From Sphingomonas aerophila (GTDB taxonomy: Bacteria > Pseudomonadota > Alphaproteobacteria > Sphingomonadales > Sphingomonadaceae): 64,000 nucleotides of DNA. Positions within the stretch are counted from its first letter, which is position 1. The number at the start of each line of letters is the position of its first letter. The notes beneath the pieces are model-generated. The model ran no database searches and was not told the origin of the DNA. It saw nothing but the letters and a program-made list of their open reading frames with translations. Shown here one piece after another: positions 15,431 to 24,160 of the stretch. The translations under genes and the position numbers were made by a program. Location of the stretch: assembly GCF_014199305.1 (NCBI RefSeq), contig NZ_JACIJK010000001.1:468023-532022 (forward strand), read 5' to 3'.

Positions 15431-16792
15431 GTGATGGAGATGGCCGATCCTATTCGCCTGCTGCTGGTAGGCGCCCCGCACCGGTCCGAGTTCCGCACCG
15501 CCGCCGGCATGGCGCGGGACGCGGGCGCGGAGGTGACGCTGGCCGACACGCCTGCAGGGGCGCTGGCCCACTTGCGCGTCAGCCATGCCGGCCTGGTGAT
15601 GATTGATGTGGAGCTGGATATAGTGGAACTAATGGCCCAGCTGAAGGCGGAACGGTTTGCCGTCCCGGTGCTGGCATGCGGCATCAATGCGTCGGCTGAC
15701 CGGGCCGTTGCAGCCATTCGAGCCGGCGCGCACGATTACCTGCCGCTGCCGCCCGATCCCGAGCTGATCGCCGCCGCGCTGACCGCCGTTGTTCCGGCGC
15801 CCGCGGTGGAGATGGTCGGCGAAGATCCTGCCCTGCGGCACGCCGTCGCCTTTGCCCGGTCGCTGGCGAACAGCAGCGCACCCGTGCTGATCTGCGGTGA
15901 AGCGGGCACGGGCAAGGAAATGATGGCGCGTGCCATCCACGCGTACTCCGGCCGCCCCGGCCGGTTCCTTGCGGTGGAATGCGCTGGCGTGGCCGCCGAG
16001 GTGGTCGAAGCCGAATTGTTCGGCCATGAGGCCGGTGCCTTTGCGGGTGCAGTCGCTCGCCGGCTTGGTCGCTTCGAGGAAGCGAACGGCGGAACCCTGT
16101 TCGTGGCCGATGTCGATTGCCTGGCGCCCGTTGCTCAGGGCAAGCTTCTGGCGGCGCTCGATAAAGCCGGTTCACGCCGGGTGGCTGGGGGCGCGATCGT
16201 TTCGACCGACGTTCGGCTGATCGCCAGCACCCGCCGCGACCTCCAGGCGATGGTCGGCGAGGGCAGCTTTCGCGCCGACCTGTTCGCGCGCCTCAACATC
16301 GTTCGCGCCGGCCTGCCCCCCTTGCGCGAGCGCGCGGCCGACATCCCGTTGCTGGCACGTCACCTGGCCGCGCGGCTGGCCGCGACGCATGGACTGGTCC
16401 CAAGGCCCTTTGCTGGCGAGACGCTGACGCTGCTCGGTGAGCACGAATGGCCCGGCAACGTGCAGGAACTGGAGAACGTAACGCACCGCGCGCTCCTCCT
16501 CGCCACCGGCTCCACCATCGGCCCCGAGGCGATCGTACTGAACGATGGCGCGCGCATCGTGGCTCGCTCGCAGCATGAGGCGCCGGCCGAGGGGGCCTGC
16601 CGCATGGAAGTGGAGGCGCTTGTTGGCCGCACTGTCGAGGAGGTTGAGCGCGAGCTGATCCTTCAGACGCTTGAGCGCTGCCAGGGCAACCGGACCTCCG
16701 CGTCGATGATCCTCGGTATCTCCGTACGCACGATGCGCAACAAGCTGAGAAGCTTCATCGAGGCGGGGATCCCCGTCGCGCCTGCCCTCTAA
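15431..16792 (+). CDS. flbD: FlbD-type flagellar transcription regulator with degenerate AAA+ motifs
   Basis: Domains are an atypical receiver (about 7-118, possible acceptor D59), an AAA+ domain (130-360) and a C-terminal Fis-type helix-turn-helix (ILQTLERCQGNRTSASMILGISVRTMRNKL). Walker A GEAGTGKE (156-163) is intact. The sigma-54 contact loop reads GAFAGA (202-207) instead of GAFTGA. Walker B reads LFVADVD (223-229) where the family has LFLDEI. The ARRLGRFEEANGG stretch after the loop matches FlbD. FlbD of Caulobacter activates late and represses early flagellar genes with FliX, which is also present here. The changed motifs question normal sigma-54 activation. The start could be GTG 15431, ATG 15434 or ATG 15440. 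Confidence 0.85.
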   Translation: MMEMADPIRLLLVGAPHRSEFRTAAGMARDAGAEVTLADTPAGALAHLRVSHAGLVMIDVELDIVELMAQLKAERFAVPVLACGINASADRAVAAIRAGAHDYLPLPPDPELIAAALTAVVPAPAVEMVGEDPALRHAVAFARSLANSSAPVLICGEAGTGKEMMARAIHAYSGRPGRFLAVECAGVAAEVVEAELFGHEAGAFAGAVARRLGRFEEANGGTLFVADVDCLAPVAQGKLLAALDKAGSRRVAGGAIVSTDVRLIASTRRDLQAMVGEGSFRADLFARLNIVRAGLPPLRERAADIPLLARHLAARLAATHGLVPRPFAGETLTLLGEHEWPGNVQELENVTHRALLLATGSTIGPEAIVLNDGARIVARSQHEAPAEGACRMEVEALVGRTVEEVERELILQTLERCQGNRTSASMILGISVRTMRNKLRSFIEAGIPVAPAL

Positions 16793-16812
16793 GACTTCAC
16801 GGACGCATCAAC

Positions 16813-18894
16813 ATGCCGCCCCAACTGAACTCGCTGTTCCAGCGCATCGGCACCAATCGCGACATGGCGCTCGCGATCGGCGTGCTGGGCATCATCGGTA
16901 TGTTGATCCTGCCCATGCCGGGCTGGATGCTCGACCTGGGGCTGGCGCTTTCGATCACCGTCTCGGTGATGATCCTGATGACCGCGTTGTTCATCGAAAA
17001 GCCGCTCCAGCTGTCGGCCTTTCCAACGATTCTGCTCATCGCGACGATGCTGCGTCTGGGTCTCAACATCGCGTCCACGCGGTTGATCCTGGGGCATGGA
17101 CATGAGGGCGCGGACGCAGCGGGCGGCGTGATCGCCGCCTTTGGTGAGTTCCTGATCGGCGGCGATACGGTGATCGGCATCACCATCTTCGCCATCCTGA
17201 TCGTCATCAATTTCGTGGTGATCACCAAGGGCGCTGGCCGTATCGCGGAGGTCGCGGCGCGCTTCAGCCTCGACTCCATGCCGGGCAAGCAGATGGCGAT
17301 CGACGCCGACCTGTCCGCTGGCATGATCACCGAGATACAGGCGCGCGAGCGCCGTGCCGAGGTGGAAGCCGAAAGCGGCTTTTATGGCGCCATGGACGGC
17401 GCGTCCAAGTTCGTGAAGGGCGACGCGGTCGCGGCTTTGCTGATCACCGCCATCAACGTGTTCGTCGGCCTGATCATGGGCGTGGCCGTGCACGGGGTCC
17501 CGTTTGGTGACGCGTTTCACACCTATACGCTGCTGACGGTCGGAGACGGTCTGGTTAGCCAGATCCCGGCACTGATCGTGTCCACCGCCGCGGGCCTTCT
17601 GGTCTCAAAGGGCGGCGTCACCGGGAAGACGGGTTCTGCGGTAGGCGAGCAGCTCGGCCGTTACCCGAAGGCGTTCGGTATGGTCGCGTTCCTGATGGGC
17701 GCCCTGGCCCTGATCCCCGGACTTCCGTTCGCCCCCTTTGCTCTTTTTTCAGCGGCTAGTGGCTTCCTTGCTTGGAAGCTGGGCAAGCAGGCCGAGGCCC
17801 GGACGCTTCAGGTCCATGCGGACGAGAGCGCAGCCGCGGCCGCCGAAGCTGACGTGGAAGAGCCGATCTCGCGTACGCTGGCGATTGACGCGATCCGCAT
17901 CGAGATCGGCTACGCGTTGCTGCCCATCATCAACGATTCCCAACGTGAGCCGCGCCTGGATGACCAGGTGCGTGCACTGCGCCGCCAGATGGCCGTGGAA
18001 TATGGGTTTGTCCTGCCGTCGGTGCGCATCATCGACAACATGGCGCTGAAGGCCAACGAGTACGCCGTATACGTCAAGGAGACGGAGGCTGCGCGTGGCG
18101 AGATCCGGCTCGACCGGCTGCTTGTGATCAATCCAGGTGACGACGACGTGGGTATTCCCGGCGAACAAACGCGCGAGCCGGTGTTCAATCTGCCGGCGCT
18201 GTGGATCGACCGTGCCGCACGGGACGAAGCGGCGTTTCGCGGCCTGACGGTGGTGGACGCCGGCACGATCATCACCACTCACGTCACCGAGCTGGTGAAG
18301 GACAACATCGCCGACCTGCTGAGCTATACCGAAACGCAAAAGCTGCTGAACGAAGTCCACAAGGAGTCGGAGAAGTTGGTCGGTGACATTGTTCCGTCCA
18401 AGATCTCCATCTCGGGCGTGCAACGGATCCTGCAGAACCTGCTCGCGGAAGGCATTTCGATTCGCGATGTCCCCACAATCCTGGAAGGCATCGCCGAGGC
18501 CGCGCCGCTCACGGCCAATCTGACCCAGATGACGGAACATGTGCGCGGCCGTCTGGCCCGGCAGATTTCCGCCCAGCAGACCAGGGATGGCTCGATCCCG
18601 ATCGTAACCCTTTCGGGTGAATGGGACGCGGCGTTTGCCGATAGCATCGTGGGGCAGGGCGACGACCGCCAACTCGCCATGGCGCCCTCCAGTCTCCATG
18701 CCTTCATTGGCGCGGTACGCGAAACGCTGGACCGTTTGGCGGGGAACGGGGAAATCCCCTGCCTCCTCACCAATCCCGCCATTCGACCGTTTGTGCGGTC
18801 AATCATCGAGCGGGTGCGTCCGTCAACCGTGGTCCTGTCGCAGAACGAAATCCATGCTCGTGCCCGCATTCGTGCTCTTGGGACGATCAACTGA
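16813..18894 (+). CDS. flhA: Flagellar export gate protein FlhA
   Basis: FlhA is the large nonameric component of the flagellar type III export gate. The 693-residue product has eight predicted membrane helices in the first ~310 residues and the FHIPEP signature region (LRLGLNIASTRLILGHGHEG, then VVITKGAGRIAEVAARFSLDSMPGKQMAIDADL). A large cytoplasmic domain follows that contains LPSVRIIDNMALKANEYAVYVKE and ISIRDVPTILEGIAEAA. Length is normal. It ends the fliF-fliN-flbD-flhA operon, 20 nt after flbD. Confidence 0.97.
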   Translation: MPPQLNSLFQRIGTNRDMALAIGVLGIIGMLILPMPGWMLDLGLALSITVSVMILMTALFIEKPLQLSAFPTILLIATMLRLGLNIASTRLILGHGHEGADAAGGVIAAFGEFLIGGDTVIGITIFAILIVINFVVITKGAGRIAEVAARFSLDSMPGKQMAIDADLSAGMITEIQARERRAEVEAESGFYGAMDGASKFVKGDAVAALLITAINVFVGLIMGVAVHGVPFGDAFHTYTLLTVGDGLVSQIPALIVSTAAGLLVSKGGVTGKTGSAVGEQLGRYPKAFGMVAFLMGALALIPGLPFAPFALFSAASGFLAWKLGKQAEARTLQVHADESAAAAAEADVEEPISRTLAIDAIRIEIGYALLPIINDSQREPRLDDQVRALRRQMAVEYGFVLPSVRIIDNMALKANEYAVYVKETEAARGEIRLDRLLVINPGDDDVGIPGEQTREPVFNLPALWIDRAARDEAAFRGLTVVDAGTIITTHVTELVKDNIADLLSYTETQKLLNEVHKESEKLVGDIVPSKISISGVQRILQNLLAEGISIRDVPTILEGIAEAAPLTANLTQMTEHVRGRLARQISAQQTRDGSIPIVTLSGEWDAAFADSIVGQGDDRQLAMAPSSLHAFIGAVRETLDRLAGNGEIPCLLTNPAIRPFVRSIIERVRPSTVVLSQNEIHARARIRALGTIN

Positions 18895-18915
18895 ACCGCG
18901 TGTGCCGGAAGCGTT

Positions 18916-18922
18916 CTATAAT
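18916..18922 (+). promoter_or_regulatory. CTATAAT element upstream of fliK
   Basis: CTATAAT lies 45 nt before the fliK start, with TGCC nine bases upstream, as before fliG. It falls just after the flhA stop, suggesting that fliK-flgD have their own promoter. Confidence 0.45.
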
Positions 18923-18967
18923 GATCGATAAGGCCACTGATCCCGCGTCCAAGGAAACCGACTGCCG

Positions 18968-20443
18968 ATGACGATTGCACCGACCAGCTTTCTGCCGAAC
19001 GGCCTTTCTCCGGCGGCGAGTGCTTCCGCCAGTCCGGCAACAGGCGGTTTCGGGCAGGCGCTGGGCGCAGCAATCGCCGGTGTGGACGCGTCGGTGGGAT
19101 CGGCGCAGCCCGTCACGGGCGCAAACGCCGCCTCGCCGATGTTGCCCGGGAAGGGCGTGGGCATGGATGCGCTTCTCTCCACGGGCCTTGTTGCGCCCCC
19201 CGCCACAACCACGCCCCCGCCAATCGATGCGAACGCGCCTTTGGTACCCGGCGCACTGCCGGAAGGTGAACTCGCTGAACCAGATCTGGCGACGTCCATA
19301 GCGATGGAGGGCAACGACGACGTCCTTGAACCGACGACGGCTGCCGTTGAACCGGGTCGTTCGGCCCCGGCCAAAACGCCAGCTCATGTAGTTGCTGCTG
19401 ATCGAGCAGCCTCTGTGCCCGTCGGGACTCCGGCTGGCCAGTCGTCGGCTCCGCCCCCGCCAACCATCTCGACATTGCAGGCTGCGGTCGCAGCCGATGT
19501 GTCGGATGCCTCTAAGGACGGCGATACTGCGGAAGCAGTCACGGATGATCAGGTGTCGGCTGACGCTCCGGGCACGTCCGCCACGTCGAACCAACCGGCG
19601 CCAGTGATTCTAGTGGTGGTGCCAGTCGCTTCCGTTGCTGCCCCACCCCGTCTCTCGCCAGCAGCGCCCCGGAATCTTGGCGACGTGCCGGCCGGCACAG
19701 CACAAGCCGCCGTGACTGCCATTGCGCGTGGCGCGGACGGCGCAGCAGCGGCCGACGGCACCGCCATTGCGCCAGGCGTCGGCGACGCAGCAGCTGCCAA
19801 CGACCAAGCCGCGCCTGACACCGGGTTCGCCGACCGACTTGCCGCCCAGACGACTGTTCCCGCCCCGGCCGCGCGCCAGGAAGCCGCGGTGCCGCCTACC
19901 GCGTTGCCGCCAGCTGTCCGCATCGGCACCGACGCCGCGTCACCGCTTGCGACGGCGCCCGCTGCTGCCCATGCCGTCAAGCCGCAGGAGATGCCGAGCG
20001 TCACTGCCCAGAGCGGCCGTATCGGGCATGAAATGGGCGTGCACATCGCCCGTCGCGTCATTGATGGCAGCAGCGAGCTTACCGTTCGGCTCAACCCGGC
20101 GGAAATGGGACGGGTAGAGGTGCGGATCGCGTTTGACGACGCAGGCACGCTGCGGGCCACAGTTGCGGCTGAGCGTCCCGCGGCGCTGGACCTGTTGCGG
20201 CGCGACAGCGCCGATCTCGGCCGCGCCTTGAACGACGCGGGCGTTCGCGCCGATGGTCAAAGCTTCCGTTTCGACACTCGTGCCGGCACCGGCGACGGTC
20301 AGGCCTGGCAGCGTAACGGTAGTCAGCAGGACGGTGGGCGCCAGCAACAGAGCGGCGGGCGAGGCTATGCTGGCGATACGCCGGCCGATGAACCCGTTTA
20401 CCGCGCGCTTCGCACCAGCGGCCGCGTCGATCTCATGGCTTAA
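18968..20443 (+). CDS. fliK: Flagellar hook-length control protein FliK
   Basis: FliK is the secreted ruler that measures the hook and triggers the substrate switch through FlhB. The 491-residue product has a long Ala/Pro/Thr-rich disordered region (about 1-350) and a compact C-terminal domain with GSSELTVRLNPAEMGRVEVRIAFDDAGTLRATVAAERPAALDLLRRDSADL, the conserved FliK core. A Gln/Gly-rich tail follows. The linker is poorly conserved by nature, so the call rests on the C-terminal domain and on flgD lying immediately downstream. Confidence 0.93.
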   Translation: MTIAPTSFLPNGLSPAASASASPATGGFGQALGAAIAGVDASVGSAQPVTGANAASPMLPGKGVGMDALLSTGLVAPPATTTPPPIDANAPLVPGALPEGELAEPDLATSIAMEGNDDVLEPTTAAVEPGRSAPAKTPAHVVAADRAASVPVGTPAGQSSAPPPPTISTLQAAVAADVSDASKDGDTAEAVTDDQVSADAPGTSATSNQPAPVILVVVPVASVAAPPRLSPAAPRNLGDVPAGTAQAAVTAIARGADGAAAADGTAIAPGVGDAAAANDQAAPDTGFADRLAAQTTVPAPAARQEAAVPPTALPPAVRIGTDAASPLATAPAAAHAVKPQEMPSVTAQSGRIGHEMGVHIARRVIDGSSELTVRLNPAEMGRVEVRIAFDDAGTLRATVAAERPAALDLLRRDSADLGRALNDAGVRADGQSFRFDTRAGTGDGQAWQRNGSQQDGGRQQQSGGRGYAGDTPADEPVYRALRTSGRVDLMA

Positions 20444-20455
20444 GGACTTCGCATC

Positions 20456-21130
20456 ATGACTAGCATTACCGCAAACACTGGCTCCGATGCGTCGGTCGGC
20501 ACCGCCGTCGGCAATGGCGCGCTTGCAAAGACGTCGGCTGATTTCAACATGTTCCTGAAGATGCTCACGACGCAGATGCAGAACCAGGACCCGCTGAACC
20601 CGATGGATACGGCGCAATACACACAGCAGCTGGTGCAATATTCCCAGGTTGAGCAGTCCATTCAGCAAACGGGAACGCTGAAGGACATTCTTGGCCGCCT
20701 GACGACGCAAGATATGGCGCAGTCCTCGTCCTTCATCGGTCGCGAGGCGCAGTTTGACTCGGAGGTGTCCGGTCTGTCCGCCGCGGCGCCCGCGCAATGG
20801 GCCTTCACCGCTGACCGCGCGGTCGGCTCGCTGCTCGCAACCGTGACCGACTCTGCAGGCAAGGTCGTGGATACTCGCCCCGTCGATCCAGCAACCAGTG
20901 GCCGTTTCACTTGGGACGGCAAGCTGTCCAACGGTGAGCGAGCCCCGGCCGGCAGCTATTCCTTGTCGATACAGGGTGCGGATCTTTCGGGTACTGTGGT
21001 CCCGGTAAGCGTTCAGAGCGTCGGAACGGTCAAGCAGGTCACAAGTGCGAACGGAGTGGTCCAATTGGGCGTGAATGGCGCCGATATGCCGGCCAGCAAG
21101 TTGATCCGGGTATCCTCCGCAGGCGAGTGA
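20456..21130 (+). CDS. flgD: Hook assembly scaffold protein FlgD
   Basis: FlgD caps the growing hook and is discarded on completion. The 224-residue product has the N-terminal signature ADFNMFLKMLTTQMQNQDPLNPMDTAQYTQQLVQYSQVEQ and a C-terminal FlgD Ig-like/Tudor region with SGRFTWDGKLSNGERAPAGSYSLSIQG. The start lies 12 nt after the fliK stop. It is the last flagellar gene on this side of the window; the hook gene flgE does not follow, which is unusual since flgD-flgE are often adjacent. Confidence 0.95.
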   Translation: MTSITANTGSDASVGTAVGNGALAKTSADFNMFLKMLTTQMQNQDPLNPMDTAQYTQQLVQYSQVEQSIQQTGTLKDILGRLTTQDMAQSSSFIGREAQFDSEVSGLSAAAPAQWAFTADRAVGSLLATVTDSAGKVVDTRPVDPATSGRFTWDGKLSNGERAPAGSYSLSIQGADLSGTVVPVSVQSVGTVKQVTSANGVVQLGVNGADMPASKLIRVSSAGE

Positions 21131-21674
21131 TCCGGGCTGGCTACTCAGACAAGGTGTCGAAAGCGGCGAGGAGGCTGCAGGGCTCGTTGCGGTTAGGTCG
21201 GGAAGCTGGTCGACCCGCATGCCCGCGATGCAAGTCGCTTTGAGCGATGATCGACGCCCGCATCGGCCCGATCGCAGCTTTAAAGACTTTCCCTATGGCC
21301 TAAATCTCCGCCCTGTGAGGATAGATCCCCCAGGGCTCCGACAAGCGGCATCGGGTCTGGCGTGATTTGTGAATGGCCAGCTTGCAACCGAATAGGCGGG
21401 CGCAGACGGTCAGCCCCGAGCGAGGATAAGGGCCGTGGGTACGCCAGCGGCTGATCCGCGGACGGCGATCCAAGAGGCGCGGGAGGTCGAGCCAGAACGC
21501 GAGCGGATCGTTGGAGCCGTGGGCGGCGATCAAAATCGCATAGGTCGGCGGTCCCGATCTCATATCGACAGGCCGGCTACATGACTGGCCAATGGACCTC
21601 ATGGCGCTCCGCGCGGACAAGCCGCTGCCCCGGACCTTGACCCAGCTTGACGTCGACGCCGGCGAGTCGCTCGA
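21131..21674. other. Stretch without a recognised gene between flgD and the DUF4893 gene
   Basis: On the minus strand two open segments (about 21600-21680 and 21300-21620) give fairly natural-looking peptides, for example AILIAAHGSNDPLAFWLDLPRLL, but without a convincing start, ribosome site or family match. They may be remnants of a broken gene. No terminator with a T tract is visible after flgD. Confidence 0.45.
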
Positions 21675-22346
21675 TCAGGAGCGCGGGCGCGTGTCTGGCA
21701 CGTCAGGCGTCACGGGCACCAGTTCGTACAGATCGATGTCCGCGTCGCGTCCCGCATGCGCAAGCACGAGCCGCCACCGGAACGGGGCGACCCTTGTGAC
21801 CAGGCCTACCAAGTCGCGAGAGGGGTCGGCACCATAGGCCCGTCCGGCTTTCTCCCCTGCAGCACGCATCGTCCCAAGGAACACCTGACTGGTCGCCGTA
21901 TCTGAATACACATAGCCCTCGGGCAGGGTGGATCCGGTCTGTTTCGTGAAGGCGAGCCGATCATCGGCGGCGTCAACATAACAGAAATCGGCCGGGTAGG
22001 TTCGGAACCGTGCAGCGCCGCCCAACCGCACCAGTCGGCAACGATAAGATCCCGGCGGCAATTGCGGCAGCGGCGCAGCGGCTGCCGGATCTAGCAGCGG
22101 GCCTTCGGCCTGAACTGCCTTGTTCAGGCTCGCCGGCAGTGCGGCGCGGGCTTGGGCAAAGCGCCGGGGCAGGTCGGCCAATCGCGCCTGGTCCGCTGGC
22201 GAGGCAAATAGCTTCCAGCCGGTAACGGTCCGGGAAGGCGCTTCCACGACCGGGGTAGAAGCGGGCGCTAGGGGTCGTACGGCACCAGCCGTACATCCGG
22301 CGAGGAGCAACGAGCCGGCCGCGCCGATGATGGTGGTCCGCAACAT
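21675..22346 (-). CDS. DUF4893 domain-containing lipoprotein
   Basis: The 223-residue product starts with a lipoprotein signal peptide (AAGSLLLAGC, modified Cys about residue 18), so it is anchored in the envelope. The mature part resembles the DUF4893 family seen mainly in sphingomonads, with WKLFASPADQARLADLPRRFAQA near the N terminus, and PGSYRCRLVRLG, FCYVDAADDRLAFTKQTGS and FRWRLVLAHAGRDADIDLYELVPV later. Function unknown. A GGAGA ribosome site precedes the ATG. A CtrA-like motif lies about 65 nt upstream. Confidence 0.75.
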   Translation of the reverse strand: MLRTTIIGAAGSLLLAGCTAGAVRPLAPASTPVVEAPSRTVTGWKLFASPADQARLADLPRRFAQARAALPASLNKAVQAEGPLLDPAAAAPLPQLPPGSYRCRLVRLGGAARFRTYPADFCYVDAADDRLAFTKQTGSTLPEGYVYSDTATSQVFLGTMRAAGEKAGRAYGADPSRDLVGLVTRVAPFRWRLVLAHAGRDADIDLYELVPVTPDVPDTRPRS

Positions 22347-22938
22347 TGATCATTCTCCGTCCGAGCCCACTCAAGGCGTTGGCGTTCGAGAACCCGTGTG
22401 CCTTGATGGTTAACGAAAGGTAAACGCAGCGATGGGCGGAGGTTCAAATACGGCGGACAACCTCCGAAGCACAAACACCTCCGGCCCTGCGCGCGTGTCG
22501 GCGCAAATCGCCAGCAGGAGCTAACAGTCCGGAGCCTTCATCCGCTTGGCGTGCGCGGCGCTCTGGATGCAAGTCGATCGGCACTACGCCCAGAGTGACC
22601 GACTACGATGAAATGAGCGGATACCAACGCCGCCAGGCAGAAGGTGCCATTCGTCGGCGCAGCTCTTGAGAGATCCCGACGCTGTATCAAAGCGGCGGCT
22701 CCGGATGATGTTAACCCCATCAGCCTGGCCTACCGAGCAACTGGCACCTCTCGATCAGGTATAAGGCTAGACAATTCTGCCTAGGGAAGCATTCCACGCC
22801 TGTTAGCGCGCGGAGCCATGATCCTCACCTGTAAGAATGGCCCAGCAATCCGCCGCGGCAGTGCTTCATCAATACTCCCGCCGGATCTCAAGACCTAGCG
22901 CGACCGGTCACCAGGACAGGCCGCGCCAGGCCCCCGGT
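22347..22938. other. Intergenic stretch between the DUF4893 gene and mucR
   Basis: Apart from the CtrA-like motif and a possible hairpin formed by GGAGGTT and AACCTCC around 22440-22470, I see nothing. The short minus-strand open frame at 22538-22720 has no ribosome site. No tRNA was recognised. Confidence 0.45.
22410..22425. promoter_or_regulatory. CtrA-like motif upstream of the DUF4893 lipoprotein gene
   Basis: TTAACGAAAGGTAAAC matches TTAA-N7-TTAAC at all but one base of the second half-site and lies about 65 nt upstream of the minus-strand start codon. A single near-match is weak evidence on its own. Confidence 0.35.
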
Positions 22939-23451
22939 TCAGCTATCGGCAGTCGCAGCCGCCTTGCGGCGACGCGGCGCCGGGGCGGGCTCGGCTGCCG
23001 GCTCTGCTGCGTCCCCACCGGCCTTCTGGCCGGGCTTGCGACCAAGACCGATCTTCTTGGCCATCGCACGCCGGCTTTCCGAATAATTCTCGGCAACCAT
23101 CGGGTAATCGGCGCGCAGGCCGTAACGCTCGCGATATTCGGCCGGTGTCAGGCCGTGGGTCGCAAGATGACGACGCAGCGTCTTGTAAGGTTTGCCATCG
23201 ATCATCGAGACAATGTGGTCCTTGGACGCCAGCGATTTGCGGACTGACACGGCCGGCGTGTATTCGGTCGGTGTTTCCACCGCTTCAGGCTCGCCGCCCT
23301 GGCCCAGCAGTGACGACACCGTGTCGTGCATCTTGCCGAGAAATGCCGGAACATCCTCAGCCGACGTGCGAGTGTTCGGATTGCCAAGCCAAGCAATTGT
23401 CAGCTCGGTCGCAAGCTCGACGGCATTGAGATCGGTGTTGTCGGTGGCCAT
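22939..23451 (-). CDS. mucR: Ros/MucR-family transcriptional regulator lacking the zinc cysteines
   Basis: MucR/Ros proteins are nucleoid-associated regulators of exopolysaccharide, motility and cell-cycle genes. The 170-residue product has the conserved core: KDHIVSMIDGKPYKTLRRHLATHGLTPAEYRERYGL (about 77-112) and DYPMVAENYSESRRAMAKKIGLGR. The CxxC pair of the Ros zinc finger (CLECG) is replaced by SMIDG, while the RRHLATH helix is kept. Zinc-independent Ros homologues are known in rhizobia. The basic Ala/Pro tail (PAPAPRRRKAAATADS) may add non-specific DNA binding. A strong AGAGGAG ribosome site precedes the ATG. It is monocistronic. Confidence 0.9.
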   Translation of the reverse strand: MATDNTDLNAVELATELTIAWLGNPNTRTSAEDVPAFLGKMHDTVSSLLGQGGEPEAVETPTEYTPAVSVRKSLASKDHIVSMIDGKPYKTLRRHLATHGLTPAEYRERYGLRADYPMVAENYSESRRAMAKKIGLGRKPGQKAGGDAAEPAAEPAPAPRRRKAAATADS

Positions 23452-23635
23452 GCGAAACTCCTCTTAATTATCCTGCGGCCTAGCGCTGTGTTCTTTGAGG
23501 TCAATGGCGAATGTTACCAGACACTGACCTGACAAGGCCGGCTGTGCTTAACGGTGCTGAGTATTGAGAACCCAAATCTTCACCAGTCACAAGCACGCGG
23601 GAAGAATGCGTATAGTATGATGACCAGTTAACGCT

Positions 23636-24049
23636 CTAGTCGCGCGAAGTCCCCGGCACAAAGAAACGATCAATGACATCACGAGCCAGACGGGCGGGCC
23701 GAAGGGTTGCAGCATCAAGGCAGCACCAGCTTGATTTAACCTCGGCTAGAACGTCCTCACCGCGCCGGATCACCGTTTCGTAGAAGGCGCGAGCACCTTG
23801 CACCTTCTCTAGAAGCACTGTTGCGACGACATCATCGCCGAGGAAGGTGGGTTTGCGGTAGGTAATCTCGTGCTTCAGCGCGACCCACAGGTGTTGGGCC
23901 ACCGCCTCGGCAGGGGCGAGGCGCTGCCAATGGCTGATTACCGCGTCCTGTACCCACTTGAGGTAGCTCGCATTGTTGACGTGCCCCATGAAGTCGATGT
24001 CAGCGGGATCGATGGCGATCGTGAATGAATGGGGCAGACCTGTAGTCAC
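23636..24049 (-). CDS. Hotdog-fold acyl-CoA thioesterase (4HBT family)
   Basis: The 137-residue protein matches the YbgC/FcbC-type 4-hydroxybenzoyl-CoA thioesterase group. DFMGHVNNASYLKWVQDAVISHW (about 19-41) is the catalytic-helix motif, with Asp19 in the nucleophile/base position. A hotdog strand pattern follows (EITYRKPTFLGDDVVATVLLEKVQGARAFYETVI). Substrate is unknown; cleavage of a small acyl-CoA is likely. The start is a GTG with a weak ribosome site. A second thioesterase of this fold (ybgC) occurs in the tol operon further on. Confidence 0.85.
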   Translation of the reverse strand: MTTGLPHSFTIAIDPADIDFMGHVNNASYLKWVQDAVISHWQRLAPAEAVAQHLWVALKHEITYRKPTFLGDDVVATVLLEKVQGARAFYETVIRRGEDVLAEVKSSWCCLDAATLRPARLARDVIDRFFVPGTSRD

Positions 24050-24095
24050 GGTGCAATAATAGCATGGCGGGCCCCCTGTTACGACCCGGCGTTCG

Positions 24096-24135
24096 ACACA
24101 AAAACAAAACGCCCCGGCGGTGAGGCCGGGGCGTT
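24096..24135 (-). terminator. Rho-independent terminator of ctaC-ctaD
   Basis: An 11-bp perfect stem (24108-24118 with 24125-24135) with a 6-nt loop is followed on the minus strand by TTTTGTTTTTGTG, starting 26 nt after the ctaD stop codon. It is the clearest intrinsic terminator in the window. Confidence 0.93.
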
Positions 24136-24160
24136 GGGTCGTCGGACCTGTTCGGTTGGA

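Noticed and set aside
22538..22720. 60-residue minus-strand ORF
   Set aside because: No ribosome site or recognisable domain.
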